DNA from: an uncultured Paracoccaceae bacterium
GTDB lineage: Bacteria; Pseudomonadota; Alphaproteobacteria; Rhodobacterales; Rhodobacteraceae
NCBI GenBank assembly: GCA_947501555.1
Contig: CANMWG010000001.1
Coordinates: 1,426,001-1,490,000, forward strand
Reading direction: 5' to 3'
DNA length: 64,000 nucleotides
The notes below the pieces were generated by a model. That model was not told the origin of the DNA. It worked only from the letters and a program-made list of their open reading frames with translations, and did not search any database. This document shows, in pieces, positions 20,523 to 30,211 of this stretch. A program made the position numbers and the translations under genes. Every line of letters starts with the position of its first letter. The first letter of the stretch is position 1.

Positions 20523-21370
20523 GTGCCGGTCTCTTCCTCGTCATGACCATAGACGATGAAGGGCCGCTCATCATCAGTGATCACCCGGATCTGGCGGCTG
20601 TCATCATCATCATGCAGGTCCGATCCGCCAAGCACGAAGTGGCGCAGCACCCCGCCAAAGGCCAGTTCCAGGTTCTCGCGGGTAAAGGTGTCTTTTGTCA
20701 GGCCATAGGCCAGTACGGTCTGCTTGACCAAGACGGTCCGGTCACAAAATTCCGGCACAGAGCCAAGGTTATGGGTTGAAACAAGGATCACCCGCCCCTC
20801 ATCCCGCAACGCGCCCAGTAGGGCAATGATCGCGTCCTCGGTTTGCACGTCGACTCCAGTGAAAGGCTCATCCAGCAAGATAACTTGCCCCTCTTGCGCC
20901 AGGGCCCGGGCGAGAAATACCCGTTTGCGTTGCCCGCCAGACAGCTCACCAATTTGGCGGTGGCGGAAATCGGTCATATTGACCCGCGCCAACGCCTGCG
21001 TCACCGCTTCCCGGTCTACTTGCTTGGGTCTGCGAAAAAATCCCATATGCCCATAGCGGCCCATCATCACCACGTCTTCGACCAACACGGGGAAGGTCCA
21101 ATCCACCTCTTCGGATTGCGGAACATAGGCCACGATATTGCGCTGCAAGGCCGCGCTGACGGGCATGCCAAGGATCGAGATTTCGCCGCGCGCGGCGGGA
21201 ACGAACCCCATGATCGCCTTGAACAAGGTCGATTTGCCCGCGCCGTTCACGCCCACCAAAGCGGTGATGGTACCGGTCGGAATGTCAAAGCTTGCATCCA
21301 GCAGCCCGGTGTGCCCGTTCCGGTAGGTCACGGTCACATTTTTGGCAACGATGCCAGGGGCCTGCGTCAT
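20519..21370 (-). CDS. sitB: manganese/iron ABC transporter ATP-binding protein
   Basis: ATPase subunit, with Walker [10 protein letters not shown] at residues 40-48, Q-loop [10 protein letters not shown], signature [15 protein letters not shown] and Walker [13 protein letters not shown]. An extra acidic and His-containing tail (about residues 250-283, with HDDDDS and GHDEEE) follows the core. Metal-ABC ATPases often carry such variable tails, but a metal-sensing role here would be inference. It overlaps sitA and sitC by four bases. Confidence 0.92.
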   Translation of the reverse strand: MTQAPGIVAKNVTVTYRNGHTGLLDASFDIPTGTITALVGVNGAGKSTLFKAIMGFVPAARGEISILGMPVSAALQRNIVAYVPQSEEVDWTFPVLVEDVVMMGRYGHMGFFRRPKQVDREAVTQALARVNMTDFRHRQIGELSGGQRKRVFLARALAQEGQVILLDEPFTGVDVQTEDAIIALLGALRDEGRVILVSTHNLGSVPEFCDRTVLVKQTVLAYGLTKDTFTRENLELAFGGVLRHFVLGGSDLHDDDDSRQIRVITDDERPFIVYGHDEEETGT

Positions 21371-22260
21371 TCGGTCAAGCCTGTGGCGATGGTTTCGGTC
21401 GTGACCCGCAGCAGATCGAGGTAGGTTGGCACTGCACCATCCGCCTCGGTCAGACTATCCACATAAAGGACACCGCCGTAGCTGGCCCCTGTTTCGCGCG
21501 CCACCTGCTCAGCCGGGGCCTGCGACACGGTGCTTTCACAGAAAATAGCCGGGATATCATTATCGCGGACTGTATCAATCACGCGGCGGACTTGCTGTGG
21601 GGTGCCCTGCGCGTCGGCATTCATGGGCCAAAGGTAGAGCTCCTGCATCTCAAAATCGCGGGCGAGATAGCTGAACGCCCCCTCACAAGACACCAACCAG
21701 CGGCGATCCTGTGGCAGTGCGATGATTTGTTCACGCAAGGGGGCAATAGCGGCTGTGATCTCGGCCTTATAGGTCTCAGCATTGGCTGTGTAGATGGCCG
21801 CGTTCTCTGGGTCATGGGCAACAAAAGCATCCCTGATATTGTCGACGTAGATCAACGCGCTTTCCAGGCTCATCCAGGCGTGTGGGTTTGGCTTGCCTTC
21901 GTACTCACCCGAGGCAATGCTCATCGGGCTGATCCCATCGGTCAATGTGGCACTGGGCACATCAGACAGGTTCGCAAAGAACTGTTCAAACCACAGCTCC
22001 AGGTTAAGACCGTTCCATAGGATCAGGTCAGCGTCTTGGGCACGGATGATGTCGCGCGGTGTGGGCTGGTAGCCGTGAATTTCAGCACCGGCCTTGGTGA
22101 TGCTTTCCACAATCGCAGCATCCCCTGCCACGTTGCGGGCCATATCGGCGATGACGGTGAAAGTTGTGACCGCTTTGAAACGATCATCCTGCGCTAGCGC
22201 AGTCGTCGACAAAAGCGCTGTACAAGCTAACGAAAGAAGTAACTTAGCAGGTTGCATCAA
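21367..22260 (-). CDS. sitA: manganese/iron ABC transporter substrate-binding protein
   Basis: The periplasmic metal receptor (cluster A-I). A signal peptide ends A-L-A-Q (residue 24). The four metal ligands can be placed: His62 in EIHGYQP, His127 in PNPHAWMS, Glu193 in SCEGAFSYL and Asp268 in YVDSL. Glu at the third position, together with the CEGAF context, marks Mn/Fe receptors of the SitA/MntC group; zinc receptors have His there. It is the first gene of sitABCD and lies behind two Fur/Mur-like boxes. Confidence 0.93.
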   Translation of the reverse strand: MMQPAKLLLSLACTALLSTTALAQDDRFKAVTTFTVIADMARNVAGDAAIVESITKAGAEIHGYQPTPRDIIRAQDADLILWNGLNLELWFEQFFANLSDVPSATLTDGISPMSIASGEYEGKPNPHAWMSLESALIYVDNIRDAFVAHDPENAAIYTANAETYKAEITAAIAPLREQIIALPQDRRWLVSCEGAFSYLARDFEMQELYLWPMNADAQGTPQQVRRVIDTVRDNDIPAIFCESTVSQAPAEQVARETGASYGGVLYVDSLTEADGAVPTYLDLLRVTTETIATGLTE

Positions 22261-22303
22261 ATGTACCTTTCCAGCTTTGAGAAGAGTCGTTGGAATATTG
22301 TTA

Positions 22304-22318
22304 TGAGAATAATTCGCA
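22304..22318. promoter_or_regulatory. Fur/Mur-like box 1 upstream of sitA
   Basis: TGAGAAT-A-ATTCGCA is a 15-base near-perfect dyad, about 44 bases upstream of the sitA start. It reads TGCGAATTATTCTCA on the other strand, the form expected for a Fur-family manganese regulator (Mur) site in Rhodobacterales. A second copy lies 29 bases away centre to centre. Confidence 0.65.
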
Positions 22319-22332
22319 ACTGTAAATAGGAA

Positions 22333-22347
22333 TGCGAACCATTCTCA
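22333..22347. promoter_or_regulatory. Fur/Mur-like box 2 upstream of sitA
   Basis: TGCGAAC-C-ATTCTCA matches the reverse complement of box 1 at 13 of 15 positions. The pair lies head to head between divergent sitA and the DUF1330 gene, about three helical turns apart, so a Mn- or Fe-bound repressor could cover both promoters. Confidence 0.65.
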
Positions 22348-22432
22348 AAAACGTGAGGAAGTTGGCATAGTGCCCCTTGAAACTCGGTCAAATCGCTCTG
22401 AAAGTGCCCATTCAATAACGAAGGAACACCAA

Positions 22433-22720
22433 ATGCCCAAAGGTTACATTATCGGCCATGTCACAGTGAACGACCCGGAGGCCTATCAAGAATACATCAT
22501 CCGCGACACACCGATGATTGAGGCGCACGGTGGCCGCCCGTTAGTACGCGGCGGGACGTCAGAGAATGCTGAAGGCCCCGCATTCGACCGCCATGTGATC
22601 TTTGAGTTCCCAGATTTCGAAAGTGCCAAGGCGCTTTATTATTCACCCGAATATCAAGAGGTTGCCCGCATCCGCCGTGAGAATGCAACCAGTATGATCG
22701 TACTGGTAGAAGGTGTGTAA
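22433..22720 (+). CDS. DUF1330 domain-containing protein
   Basis: A 95-residue cytoplasmic protein of the DUF1330 family (dimeric alpha-beta barrel fold), with the typical start KGYIIGHVTVNDPEAYQEY and the ending FPDFESAKALYYSPEYQ. ATG 22433 follows AAGGAA. Function in the family is unknown. It is divergent from the sit operon and could share its Fur/Mur-type control. Confidence 0.88.
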   Translation: MPKGYIIGHVTVNDPEAYQEYIIRDTPMIEAHGGRPLVRGGTSENAEGPAFDRHVIFEFPDFESAKALYYSPEYQEVARIRRENATSMIVLVEGV

Positions 22721-22881
22721 GGGATCGTTTTTGAACGTCAGAAGACCCTGATCTTCACGTCATGCGCTGACCCAAAATATGAATTTCGGAAGCGCAGCTG
22801 TTCGTGCACATCGCAGCGAGAGCTTCGAATAAGCCCAATCTGTCGGTTGTCGAAACGCGGGTGCAGATATAACGTAGGACC

Positions 22882-23388
22882 ATGGCTTACACATTGAAAT
22901 TGCCGACTGCATCGCAGGCTAAACAGGTTTGTGATATCTGGAATTCTGGTTGGCACGAGGCTCATGCCGAAATTGTTCCAAGCAACCTTCGAGAACTGCG
23001 TACCGCGAAAAGTTTCTTTGACCGAACGCTAGAGAACTTATCCAGAACCCGAATAGCGAGTGACGGCTCTAGAGTGCTCGGGTTTTGCATGGTCAAAGAT
23101 GACGAACTTTATCAGATGTTTGTGTCCCGCCCAGCGCGTGGTTCCGGTGTAGCCCGAGCGCTTATAGAGGACGCCGAAAACCGTATCAATGCGGCAGGGC
23201 ACAATACGGCTTGGCTAGCTTGTGCAATAGGTAATGAACGGGCTGGCCGCTTCTATGAAAAGTCAGGATGGGTCAACGCGGGTCGGCAAGTTGTGGAACT
23301 CGACACCTCGGAAGGCGTGTTCCCCTTGGAGGTATGGCGATTTGAAAAACAGCTAAACACGACCGACGGCGGCAAAGTCCAGCACTGA
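22882..23388 (+). CDS. GNAT family N-acetyltransferase
   Basis: A 168-residue acetyl-CoA-dependent acyltransferase. Motif A, the acetyl-CoA loop, is seen as VSRPARGSGVARALIEDAE (RxxGxG/A form), followed by the NERAGRFYEKSGW motif B. The substrate cannot be inferred. It stands alone, 161 bases after DUF1330; that gap shows no clear promoter or structure. Confidence 0.85.
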   Translation: MAYTLKLPTASQAKQVCDIWNSGWHEAHAEIVPSNLRELRTAKSFFDRTLENLSRTRIASDGSRVLGFCMVKDDELYQMFVSRPARGSGVARALIEDAENRINAAGHNTAWLACAIGNERAGRFYEKSGWVNAGRQVVELDTSEGVFPLEVWRFEKQLNTTDGGKVQH

Positions 23389-23528
23389 CGGCATTGTCCC
23401 AAACAGGAACGAAGGTTCGGTCAGGGCAGAAATGCTTGACGTTTGGACGGGAACTGCGTGGCACCGTTTGGCGATTTTCCTAGAAAACCCACCGCATCGG
23501 TTCAAACGAACGCCACGCTACACAGTCA

Positions 23529-24458
23529 TTAAGGCAAAATCGCCAGCCAGCACCAAACCGACAAAATCGAGAGCCCCGTTCCCAAAAGTACGGCAGAGGC
23601 CGCGACCCGCCGCGCTTTGCCGTACATATTCGCAAACAAGTAGGCGTTGATCCCCGGTGCCGATGCCGCCGTCAAAGTGGCCGAGCGGATGGCTGCATCC
23701 GACAGGTCATTGGCCTGCACAAGCATCCAGGTGATCAACGGATGCAGGCCCAACGACATCGCCACGACGAACATAATCGTGCGTAGATCACCCTCGGGGC
23801 GGTACCGGTAAAGCACCCCGCCCAAGGCAAACAGCGCCGTGGGCAATGCGGCACGGATCACCAGATCAAGCGCATCAGTCAGCACGCCGGGCATGGGAAT
23901 GCCCCCAAGGTTCACGATGAAACCTAGCGCGATCCCAACGATCAAGGCGTTTTGAAATATGGCGCGCAGCACCTTACCCGGCAGCAGAGCCAAACGCTCG
24001 CCTCGGTTTCGCGCGATCTCCATCGCCGTGATACCAATCGTGAAGCAAAAGGGCGAATGGACGGCGATAATCGCATAATTCGCCTCAAGCGCCGATGCAC
24101 CGTAGGCCCGCTCTGTGATCGGCAGCCCCAGCAGCAAGGAATTTGAGAACAGACAGCAAAACCCGATAGCGACGCTGTCTTCCCAATCCCGCCCAAACAA
24201 GATGCGTGCCCCGAACAAGCCCGCAATGAACCCCGCAAGCGCGCCAGCGTAAAAGCTGCTAAGCAAGGCCAGATCGAAGTTCTGGTTCAGATCAAGCGTT
24301 GAGATTGCCCGGAACAGCAGACAGGGTATAGCAAACCCTTGCGCGAACCCCATAAGCCCATCAACGTTCGTGTCGCTGAAGTACCCCTTCCAGACAGCCA
24401 GATACCCAAAGCCGATCACAAGAAAGACCGGCAGAATGACGTCGATCAATGCGGTCAT
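23529..24458 (-). CDS. AEC family (auxin efflux carrier-like) transporter
   Basis: A 309-residue inner-membrane protein with about ten hydrophobic segments. It has the family pattern at the start (ILPVFLVIGFGYLAVW) and a C-terminal half with MSLGLHPLITW. Bacterial members export or import small carboxylates such as malonate. It is the last gene of the seven-gene minus-strand operon and overlaps the MBL hydrolase gene by four bases. Confidence 0.88.
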   Translation of the reverse strand: MTALIDVILPVFLVIGFGYLAVWKGYFSDTNVDGLMGFAQGFAIPCLLFRAISTLDLNQNFDLALLSSFYAGALAGFIAGLFGARILFGRDWEDSVAIGFCCLFSNSLLLGLPITERAYGASALEANYAIIAVHSPFCFTIGITAMEIARNRGERLALLPGKVLRAIFQNALIVGIALGFIVNLGGIPMPGVLTDALDLVIRAALPTALFALGGVLYRYRPEGDLRTIMFVVAMSLGLHPLITWMLVQANDLSDAAIRSATLTAASAPGINAYLFANMYGKARRVAASAVLLGTGLSILSVWCWLAILP

Positions 24459-25258
24459 TTCGCAGGGAAATCCAATGTCATTCCATCGTAGGCGGGGTGC
24501 ACATGTGCAGGCGTCTCGGCCGCAACGGTCGCATAGTCCAGATCATTGTGCATATTGGTCAGCACCGCCTTTTTCGGTGCCACCCGTTCAATCCAGCCCA
24601 ATGTCTTGGCCAGATGCGCATGGGACGGGTGTGGCTCACGCCGCAATGCATCCACAATCCAGCAATCCAGATTTTCCAGAACCGGCCAGCTTTCATCGGG
24701 GATGTCCGACACATCGGGCAAGTAAGCTACATCATTGATCCGGAAACCCAAGGCATCGATCGCGCCATGTGCGACCTCAAAAGGGGTCAGAACAATCGGA
24801 CCGCCCTGCCCCTCGACCCGGATATCCCCGTTGATCGCGTTCAGATCACAAATCGGCGGGTAAGCTGATCCTTTTGGCTGCGCGAAAGCATAGCCAAAGC
24901 GGTTCAACAGATCGTTTGTCGTGGGCCCATCCGCCCAAACCTGCAGCCGCGCCCGCATGTTGAACACGATCATCCGTAGGTCATCTATGCCGTGCACATG
25001 ATCCGCATGCCCATGAGTGTAGACAACAGCGTCCAGCATGCCGACCTCTGCATCCAGTAGCTGACTGCGCATATCCGGCCCTGTGTCGATCAGCACACGG
25101 GTGACCCCATCCGCGCTGGTCCGGGTCACCAAAAGCGAACAGCGCCGCCGTGTGTTCTTGGGGTTCGCGGGGTCGCAAGCGCCCCACAGCCCACCCAGCC
25201 GAGGCACACCCCCCGAGGACCCGCAGCCCAAAATGGTAAAGCTGATCGTATCGCTCAT
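24455..25258 (-). CDS. MBL-fold metallo-hydrolase (PhnP-like)
   Basis: A metallo-beta-lactamase-fold phosphodiesterase-like enzyme of 267 residues. The metal motif THGHADH is at residues 81-87. The N-terminus has the GCGSSGGVPRLGG start and the NxRxRCS segment seen in PhnP and related cyclic phosphodiesterases. In Rhodobacteraceae this gene commonly follows tatD, as here with a 4-base overlap. It is not next to phn genes, so its role is probably housekeeping phosphodiester hydrolysis. Confidence 0.88.
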   Translation of the reverse strand: MSDTISFTILGCGSSGGVPRLGGLWGACDPANPKNTRRRCSLLVTRTSADGVTRVLIDTGPDMRSQLLDAEVGMLDAVVYTHGHADHVHGIDDLRMIVFNMRARLQVWADGPTTNDLLNRFGYAFAQPKGSAYPPICDLNAINGDIRVEGQGGPIVLTPFEVAHGAIDALGFRINDVAYLPDVSDIPDESWPVLENLDCWIVDALRREPHPSHAHLAKTLGWIERVAPKKAVLTNMHNDLDYATVAAETPAHVHPAYDGMTLDFPAK

Positions 25259-26043
25259 AAAGCGGCCTTCCAGAACAGCCGGTCGAAATTGGCCGTGGTT
25301 TGGGCGGCGAAATCTGCGTAGCTCAGGCCAAAAATCTCGGCCCCAACTTTGGCCGTATGTGCGGTAAAGGCGGGCTCATTCCGCTTGCCCCGGTGCGGCG
25401 GGGGCGCAAGATAGGGGCTGTCGGTTTCGACCAAAATCCGGTCAATCGGTGCGGCAGCAAAAATATCGCGCAGCTCTTGTGATTTTGGGAAAGCGGCGAT
25501 GCCGGACATCGACAGATAGAACCCTAGATCAAGTGCTGCCTGTGCCAAACCCGCACTGCTGGAAAAGCAATGCATGACGCAGGTGAACGCCCCGTTTTCA
25601 TACTCTTCACGCAGGATACGGGCCATATCATCATCTGCGGCCCGCGCATGGATGATCAGCGGCAACTTGGTGTCGCGGGCGGCGGCGATATGAATGCGCA
25701 GCGATTGCTTTTGGATTTCGGCGCTTTCGGCGGTGTAGTGATAATCAAGGCCCGTCTCGCCGATGCCAACAAATTTGGGATGCGCGGATAGGGCCACCAA
25801 TTCGTCAAATGTGGCCAGCGGTTCGTCAGCGGCACTCATGGGATGGGTGCCTGCAGCAAAGAACACCGGCGCGTGGGTCTCGGCAATGGCTCGCACCTGC
25901 GGTTCCAGACGCAGCTTGGTGCAAATCGTGACCATACGTTCCACACCTGCATCCAGCGCACGTTGCACAACGGCGGGGCGTTCGGCGTCAAAATCGGGAA
26001 AATCTAGGTGGCAGTGGCTGTCAACGATGGTCGCTTGGGTCAT
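25255..26043 (-). CDS. tatD: TatD family metal-dependent hydrolase
   Basis: A TIM-barrel deoxyribonuclease-like hydrolase. The metal site is visible: VDSHCHLDF (His10, His12), GIGETGLDYHY with its Glu, IIHARA, and the closing VETDSPYL with its Asp. I chose ATG 26043 (262 residues), which puts the HxH motif at its usual place. A GTG nine codons upstream, at 26070, is possible but would overlap the end of holB. Confidence 0.9.
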   Translation of the reverse strand: MTQATIVDSHCHLDFPDFDAERPAVVQRALDAGVERMVTICTKLRLEPQVRAIAETHAPVFFAAGTHPMSAADEPLATFDELVALSAHPKFVGIGETGLDYHYTAESAEIQKQSLRIHIAAARDTKLPLIIHARAADDDMARILREEYENGAFTCVMHCFSSSAGLAQAALDLGFYLSMSGIAAFPKSQELRDIFAAAPIDRILVETDSPYLAPPPHRGKRNEPAFTAHTAKVGAEIFGLSYADFAAQTTANFDRLFWKAAL

Positions 26044-26053
26044 GGGGCCGCTT

Positions 26054-27160
26054 TCAGGCTGCGGCGACACCTTGCGCCGTCTCTTCGATCTTAAAGATCA
26101 TATCAAGGATCAATGCCGCAGGGTCAAGGTTCACCGCGCGCCCATGCCGGGACCGGTTGGACAAATCTTGCTGCAGCTGCGCCCATCGGCGCGCGGCCCG
26201 GTCATCGGGCGCGATCCGGGTCAGCAAACGGGCCTCGCCCGGGCAGGCTTGGGTCGTGGGTTCGCCCATCAGCCCCGCACGGGCCGCCCGGGACAAAAAC
26301 AGGTCAATCAGGTCGAGCATCAGCAAAAACCGCGTCGCAGCAGCCTTGCCCACGCAGCTATCCGCCAGCCGAAGTGCGGCTGGCCGGTTCACACGTGGCA
26401 GGCCTTCGATTGTTTTGACGATATCGGCATAAAGCGCCAAACCATCCTGGTTCAGCAACCTGATCGCATCGCCCGCCGATCCGCCTGCCAATGTAGCAAG
26501 GCTTTCGCTGCCATCAGCAGAAAACCCCGCCTGTTCCAAGGCTTGTCCCAGGGCTGCGGGCTGTAGCGTCTGACAGCGCAATTCGCGGCATCGGGATCGG
26601 ATCGTCGGCAACAGCCGCGAGGGTTGATGTGCAATCAACATGATTGTTGTCTGCGCGGGCGGTTCTTCCAATTCTTTCAAAATCGCGTTGGCGGCGTTTC
26701 TGTTTAGCTCATCCGCGGCATCCACGATAACAACACGGCGCCCACCATCGGCGGCGGACATCTGAAAAAATGTCTTCAGCCGACGCACCGCATCAACCGT
26801 GATCTCGGATTTCAGCTGCTTGGTCTTTTCATCCACGGGGCGCCGGATCACCGCCAGCCGGGGATGCGCACCCGATTGGATCAGACGCGCATCGGGGTGT
26901 TCAGGATCAACGTCCAAGCTCGGGTCACCAAACAGGCCAGCGTCCGGATCAGCCAGCAAGAAGGTCGCGATTTTCCAAGCCAGGGTGGCCTTCCCTACGC
27001 CGCGCGGGCCCGTGATCAGCCAGCCCGAATGCATCCGGCCCGAGGAATAGGCCTCAAGAAAATCCGCAACCGCCCGGTCCTGCCCAAACAATTGCACGGT
27101 TTCGCGCGGATGCGGCGCGCCATCGATGCGGTCGGGTTCTGGCAGGCTGTCATCGCTCAT
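26054..27160 (-). CDS. holB: DNA polymerase III subunit delta'
   Basis: Clamp-loader subunit of the replicative polymerase. The N-terminal AAA+ domain has a P-loop GPRGVGKAT at residues 51-59 and VVIVDAADELNRNAANAILK as the Walker B/sensor region, then the RSRCRELRCQTL sensor-arginine segment. The four-Cys zinc knuckle of E. coli delta' is not apparent. At 368 residues it is slightly long. It overlaps tmk by four bases, a conserved pairing in alphaproteobacteria. Confidence 0.92.
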   Translation of the reverse strand: MSDDSLPEPDRIDGAPHPRETVQLFGQDRAVADFLEAYSSGRMHSGWLITGPRGVGKATLAWKIATFLLADPDAGLFGDPSLDVDPEHPDARLIQSGAHPRLAVIRRPVDEKTKQLKSEITVDAVRRLKTFFQMSAADGGRRVVIVDAADELNRNAANAILKELEEPPAQTTIMLIAHQPSRLLPTIRSRCRELRCQTLQPAALGQALEQAGFSADGSESLATLAGGSAGDAIRLLNQDGLALYADIVKTIEGLPRVNRPAALRLADSCVGKAAATRFLLMLDLIDLFLSRAARAGLMGEPTTQACPGEARLLTRIAPDDRAARRWAQLQQDLSNRSRHGRAVNLDPAALILDMIFKIEETAQGVAAA

Positions 27161-27765
27161 GCGTAGGCCGCAATTTCGGATGCAATTTGGTCAGGCGTGC
27201 GGTTGCCATCAATCAAAACGCACCGGTCCGGCTGCGCATGGGCCAAAGCCAAAAAGCCGTGGCGCAGGGTTTCCTGAAAGGGCAATCCGAAGTCTTCGAA
27301 CCGGTCTTCGCCAGATTTGCGGGCAAGACCCCGCTGCAGCGCCGTTGCAGGGTCCATATCGATGATAAAAGTCAAATCCGGCTCGCGCCCGATCATCAGT
27401 TCATGCAAACGGTCAACCATCCCGCGCAAATCACCACGGGTGGCACCTTGATAAACGCGGGTGCTATCGGCGAAACGGTCGGAAACGACGGTCTTTCCGG
27501 CCTCCAACGCGGGGCTGATCGTCTTTTCCAGATGATCGCGCCGCGACGCTGTAAACAACAGAATTTCCGTCTCCGCCGACCAGCGATCCGGGTCACCGGT
27601 CAGCACAAGCTGGCGTATTTCTTCGGCGCCAGGACTGCCTCCAGGTTCGCGGGTCAAGACAACATCGGTGCCCTGCGCACGCAAGGCATCCGCAAAAAGG
27701 CGCGATTGCGTTGATTTTCCGGACCCGTCGATACCTTCAAACGTGATAAAACGTGGCTTGGTCAT
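27157..27765 (-). CDS. tmk: thymidylate kinase
   Basis: Phosphorylates dTMP to dTDP. P-loop GIDGSGKST at residues 11-19, the REPGG motif near residue 40, and DRF (DRY/DRF motif) in VVSDRFADS are all present. I chose ATG 27765 (202 residues), which follows GAGGGGGC and overlaps the carboxypeptidase stop as ATGA. The in-frame extension to 27810 runs back into that gene. Confidence 0.95.
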   Translation of the reverse strand: MTKPRFITFEGIDGSGKSTQSRLFADALRAQGTDVVLTREPGGSPGAEEIRQLVLTGDPDRWSAETEILLFTASRRDHLEKTISPALEAGKTVVSDRFADSTRVYQGATRGDLRGMVDRLHELMIGREPDLTFIIDMDPATALQRGLARKSGEDRFEDFGLPFQETLRHGFLALAHAQPDRCVLIDGNRTPDQIASEIAAYA

Positions 27766-28940
27766 GCCCCCTCGGCGGTTGCATCGGCACCGGGGCCAAA
27801 TCTGTCCCACAAGACCAACGCAGCGGTACGCAGGCGGGTTGTAAAGCCACCGCGCGCCACATCGCTTTCGGCGACAAGAGGCAGCCGCTTTTCGGGCAGG
27901 CCTTCCAATTGGACGACCAGTTCACCCAGTTGATCACCCGCAGCGATCGGGGCCTCAATCGGGCCGGTATAAACCACCTGCGCATCAATGCTGTCTTCGT
28001 TCAAGATCGGGACCAGTAAGGAAATATCCTCGGAAACGGTCATGCCAACCAAGGGGCTTTGCCCCATCCAGACGTCGGCCTGGGCAATGCGGGTGCCCGC
28101 CCGGACGACTTCACGTTCGGCAAATTGACGAAATGCCCAATTCACCAGACGCTCGGATTCTTCGGCGCGTTCCGCCGCGCTATTCAGGCCGGTGATGACA
28201 AAGATCACACGGCGGTCACCCTGTTTGGCAGAGCCCACCAAACCATATCCGGCCTCTTGGGTATGGCCGGTCTTGAGACCATCCGCTCCGATGCCAAGTG
28301 ACAGCAACGGGTTCCGATTGCGCGAATTCGAAGGGACCCGCCCGTCAAAGGCAAATTCGGTTTCGGAAAAAAGCGTGTAGAATGTTGGGTAGTCCGCAAT
28401 CAAACGATCTGCCAGAATGCCAAGATCTTCCATGGACATCCGGTGCCCGGCAGCAGGCCAGCCGTTCGAATTGACGAAAGTCGAGTTATGCATGCCCATT
28501 TGCTGGGCGCGTTGGGTCATCAGACGGGCAAACCCCGCCTCAGTGCCATCTGGTGACAGGGCCTCAGCCAACACAGCGCTCGCGTCATTTCCAGACAATA
28601 CGATCACGCCGCGCAGCAAATCCTCCACGCTGACCCGATCAGTTGTATCCAGAAACATCGAAGACCCGCCATAAGCCGCAGCAGCCGTTGACACAGGCAG
28701 CAGCTCATCAACAGCCAAGCGGCCATCGCTCACGGCTTCAAAGGCCATATAGAGCGTCATGAGTTTCGACATCGACGCCGGCGGAAGCGGGTTTTGGGCG
28801 TTTTTTGCCAGCAGCACAGTGCCTGTAGTCTGATCAAACACATAAGCTGCCGTGGCACGCGTTTCGAATGCACTCAGTGTACCGGCCCAAGCGATGACAG
28901 CGAGCGTCAACGCTACCAAACGAACTATTGCAGCTTTCAT
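27762..28940 (-). CDS. D-alanyl-D-alanine carboxypeptidase (PBP5/DacA type)
   Basis: A penicillin-binding protein that trims pentapeptide side chains of peptidoglycan. A signal peptide of about 25 residues is followed by the three active-site motifs SMSK (residues 56-59), SGN (116-118) and KTG (223-225). The C-terminal beta-rich PBP5_C domain and an Arg-rich amphipathic tail suggest membrane anchoring. I chose ATG 28940; a GTG two codons earlier is equally possible. It lies six bases after the SPOR lipoprotein gene, and both proteins act on the cell wall. Confidence 0.93.
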   Translation of the reverse strand: MKAAIVRLVALTLAVIAWAGTLSAFETRATAAYVFDQTTGTVLLAKNAQNPLPPASMSKLMTLYMAFEAVSDGRLAVDELLPVSTAAAAYGGSSMFLDTTDRVSVEDLLRGVIVLSGNDASAVLAEALSPDGTEAGFARLMTQRAQQMGMHNSTFVNSNGWPAAGHRMSMEDLGILADRLIADYPTFYTLFSETEFAFDGRVPSNSRNRNPLLSLGIGADGLKTGHTQEAGYGLVGSAKQGDRRVIFVITGLNSAAERAEESERLVNWAFRQFAEREVVRAGTRIAQADVWMGQSPLVGMTVSEDISLLVPILNEDSIDAQVVYTGPIEAPIAAGDQLGELVVQLEGLPEKRLPLVAESDVARGGFTTRLRTAALVLWDRFGPGADATAEGA

Positions 28941-28946
28941 GGCCAC

Positions 28947-29969
28947 TTACCCCTCTTCGTCTGCGTCAGCCCCAATCAGAAACGCGTCGGAGAAACCAAG
29001 TCCCCTGATCCGGGCCAGTGTGGTGTCAGGGTCGCCGTCCACGCCCGCAGGCCCGGCAACCAAACGCCAAACATCGCGCCCGCCAGCTTGCTGTACAACA
29101 ACGGATGCAGGCACGCCCGCGTCGCGCAGACGCTGTGCACCCGCGACGGCATTGGCTTCAACACTGAAGACACCAACTTGAAGTTGCGGACCGTCCAGAT
29201 CCGCCTCGCCTGCAGCTGCAAGCACAGGAGCGTCAGCCAGCAGCGCAGACACATCAACGGCGGCATCACTATCATCCGCATCATCCGTCGCAGCGACTGC
29301 GGCCGCTGCAGCCACGCCAGCCGTCGCCGCAGGCAGCACAACATCAACCGCTGCATCTGCGCCCTCTTCAGCGGTATCAATTGCCGCGGCAGCAGCGCCT
29401 GCAACGGGATCAAGCGGTGCAGCCTCGACGGTGACCGGTGCCGCCAGTGATGCAACAACAGGGTTAACTTCGGCAGCCGCATCTTCGACTTCGGTCTCTT
29501 CGCGGCGCAGGGCAATCACGCTGAGCTCGGTTGGTGCGCCTGCCAAAATGCCCAATTCTTCCGCAGCATCAGACGATACCTGCAGCAGCGGGCCCGGGTT
29601 CTCACGCTCACGGCGGAACAAGGCACCAACAACCGAACGGCCATTTTCAGGATTACGAATCATCACGCGCTCAGGATCGGTCGCATCGGGATGCGCAACC
29701 CAGACCCCGCCCAGCGAAGGGCGCCCATCCCACAGGCCACGGTCTGTGACGTCAAACAGATCGGGCCGCTCAACATCCGCCGTCGTGGATGTGAGTGAAG
29801 CACGCGCGGCTTCTTCCGTGTCAATCGGTGCACTCTCTTCCGCCGAAAGAGCAAATTCGCCATTTTCATCGCAACCGGCAAACATCACCGTCCCGACAAC
29901 TGCAAGCGCCAGCGGTCCTGTGCGCTTTTTGAATTTCTTGATGCCCGTCATCATTGTGCCTGTCATCAT
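28947..29969 (-). CDS. SPOR domain-containing lipoprotein
   Basis: A cell-envelope protein that probably binds glycan strands stripped of peptides. A basic N-terminus and hydrophobic core end in FAGC, giving lipid-modified Cys33. The middle (about residues 190-255) is a low-complexity Ala/Val/Asp stretch that probably acts as a spacer. The C-terminal 75 residues have the SPOR pattern, starting LQVGVFSVEANAVAGAQRL and ending GFSDAFLIG. ATG 29969 follows AAGAAGGGG. The frame stays open back to 30344, but that part is antisense to tRNA-Ser and is not coding. Confidence 0.88.
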   Translation of the reverse strand: MMTGTMMTGIKKFKKRTGPLALAVVGTVMFAGCDENGEFALSAEESAPIDTEEAARASLTSTTADVERPDLFDVTDRGLWDGRPSLGGVWVAHPDATDPERVMIRNPENGRSVVGALFRRERENPGPLLQVSSDAAEELGILAGAPTELSVIALRREETEVEDAAAEVNPVVASLAAPVTVEAAPLDPVAGAAAAAIDTAEEGADAAVDVVLPAATAGVAAAAAVAATDDADDSDAAVDVSALLADAPVLAAAGEADLDGPQLQVGVFSVEANAVAGAQRLRDAGVPASVVVQQAGGRDVWRLVAGPAGVDGDPDTTLARIRGLGFSDAFLIGADADEEG

Positions 29970-30211
29970 TCGCCCCTTCTTTTCGTCCCATTTTATTGAG
30001 ACTTTTCGCTGTTTTCCAGCGCTGCTTGTTACCGCCCACCAGACAAAGTTGATCTGAGATTTCCCAGGCCACAAGCCAAACATTGCCGATTTTGCAAACG
30101 ATAGCGCCGCCGGATGCATTTTGAAAGACTCTAGACAATTTTGTCGGCGGATTTCCCCAAAGCAGGAAGTTGCTTTTCGAATCAGAAAACAGTCGGTAAC
30201 AGGGCCAAGTC

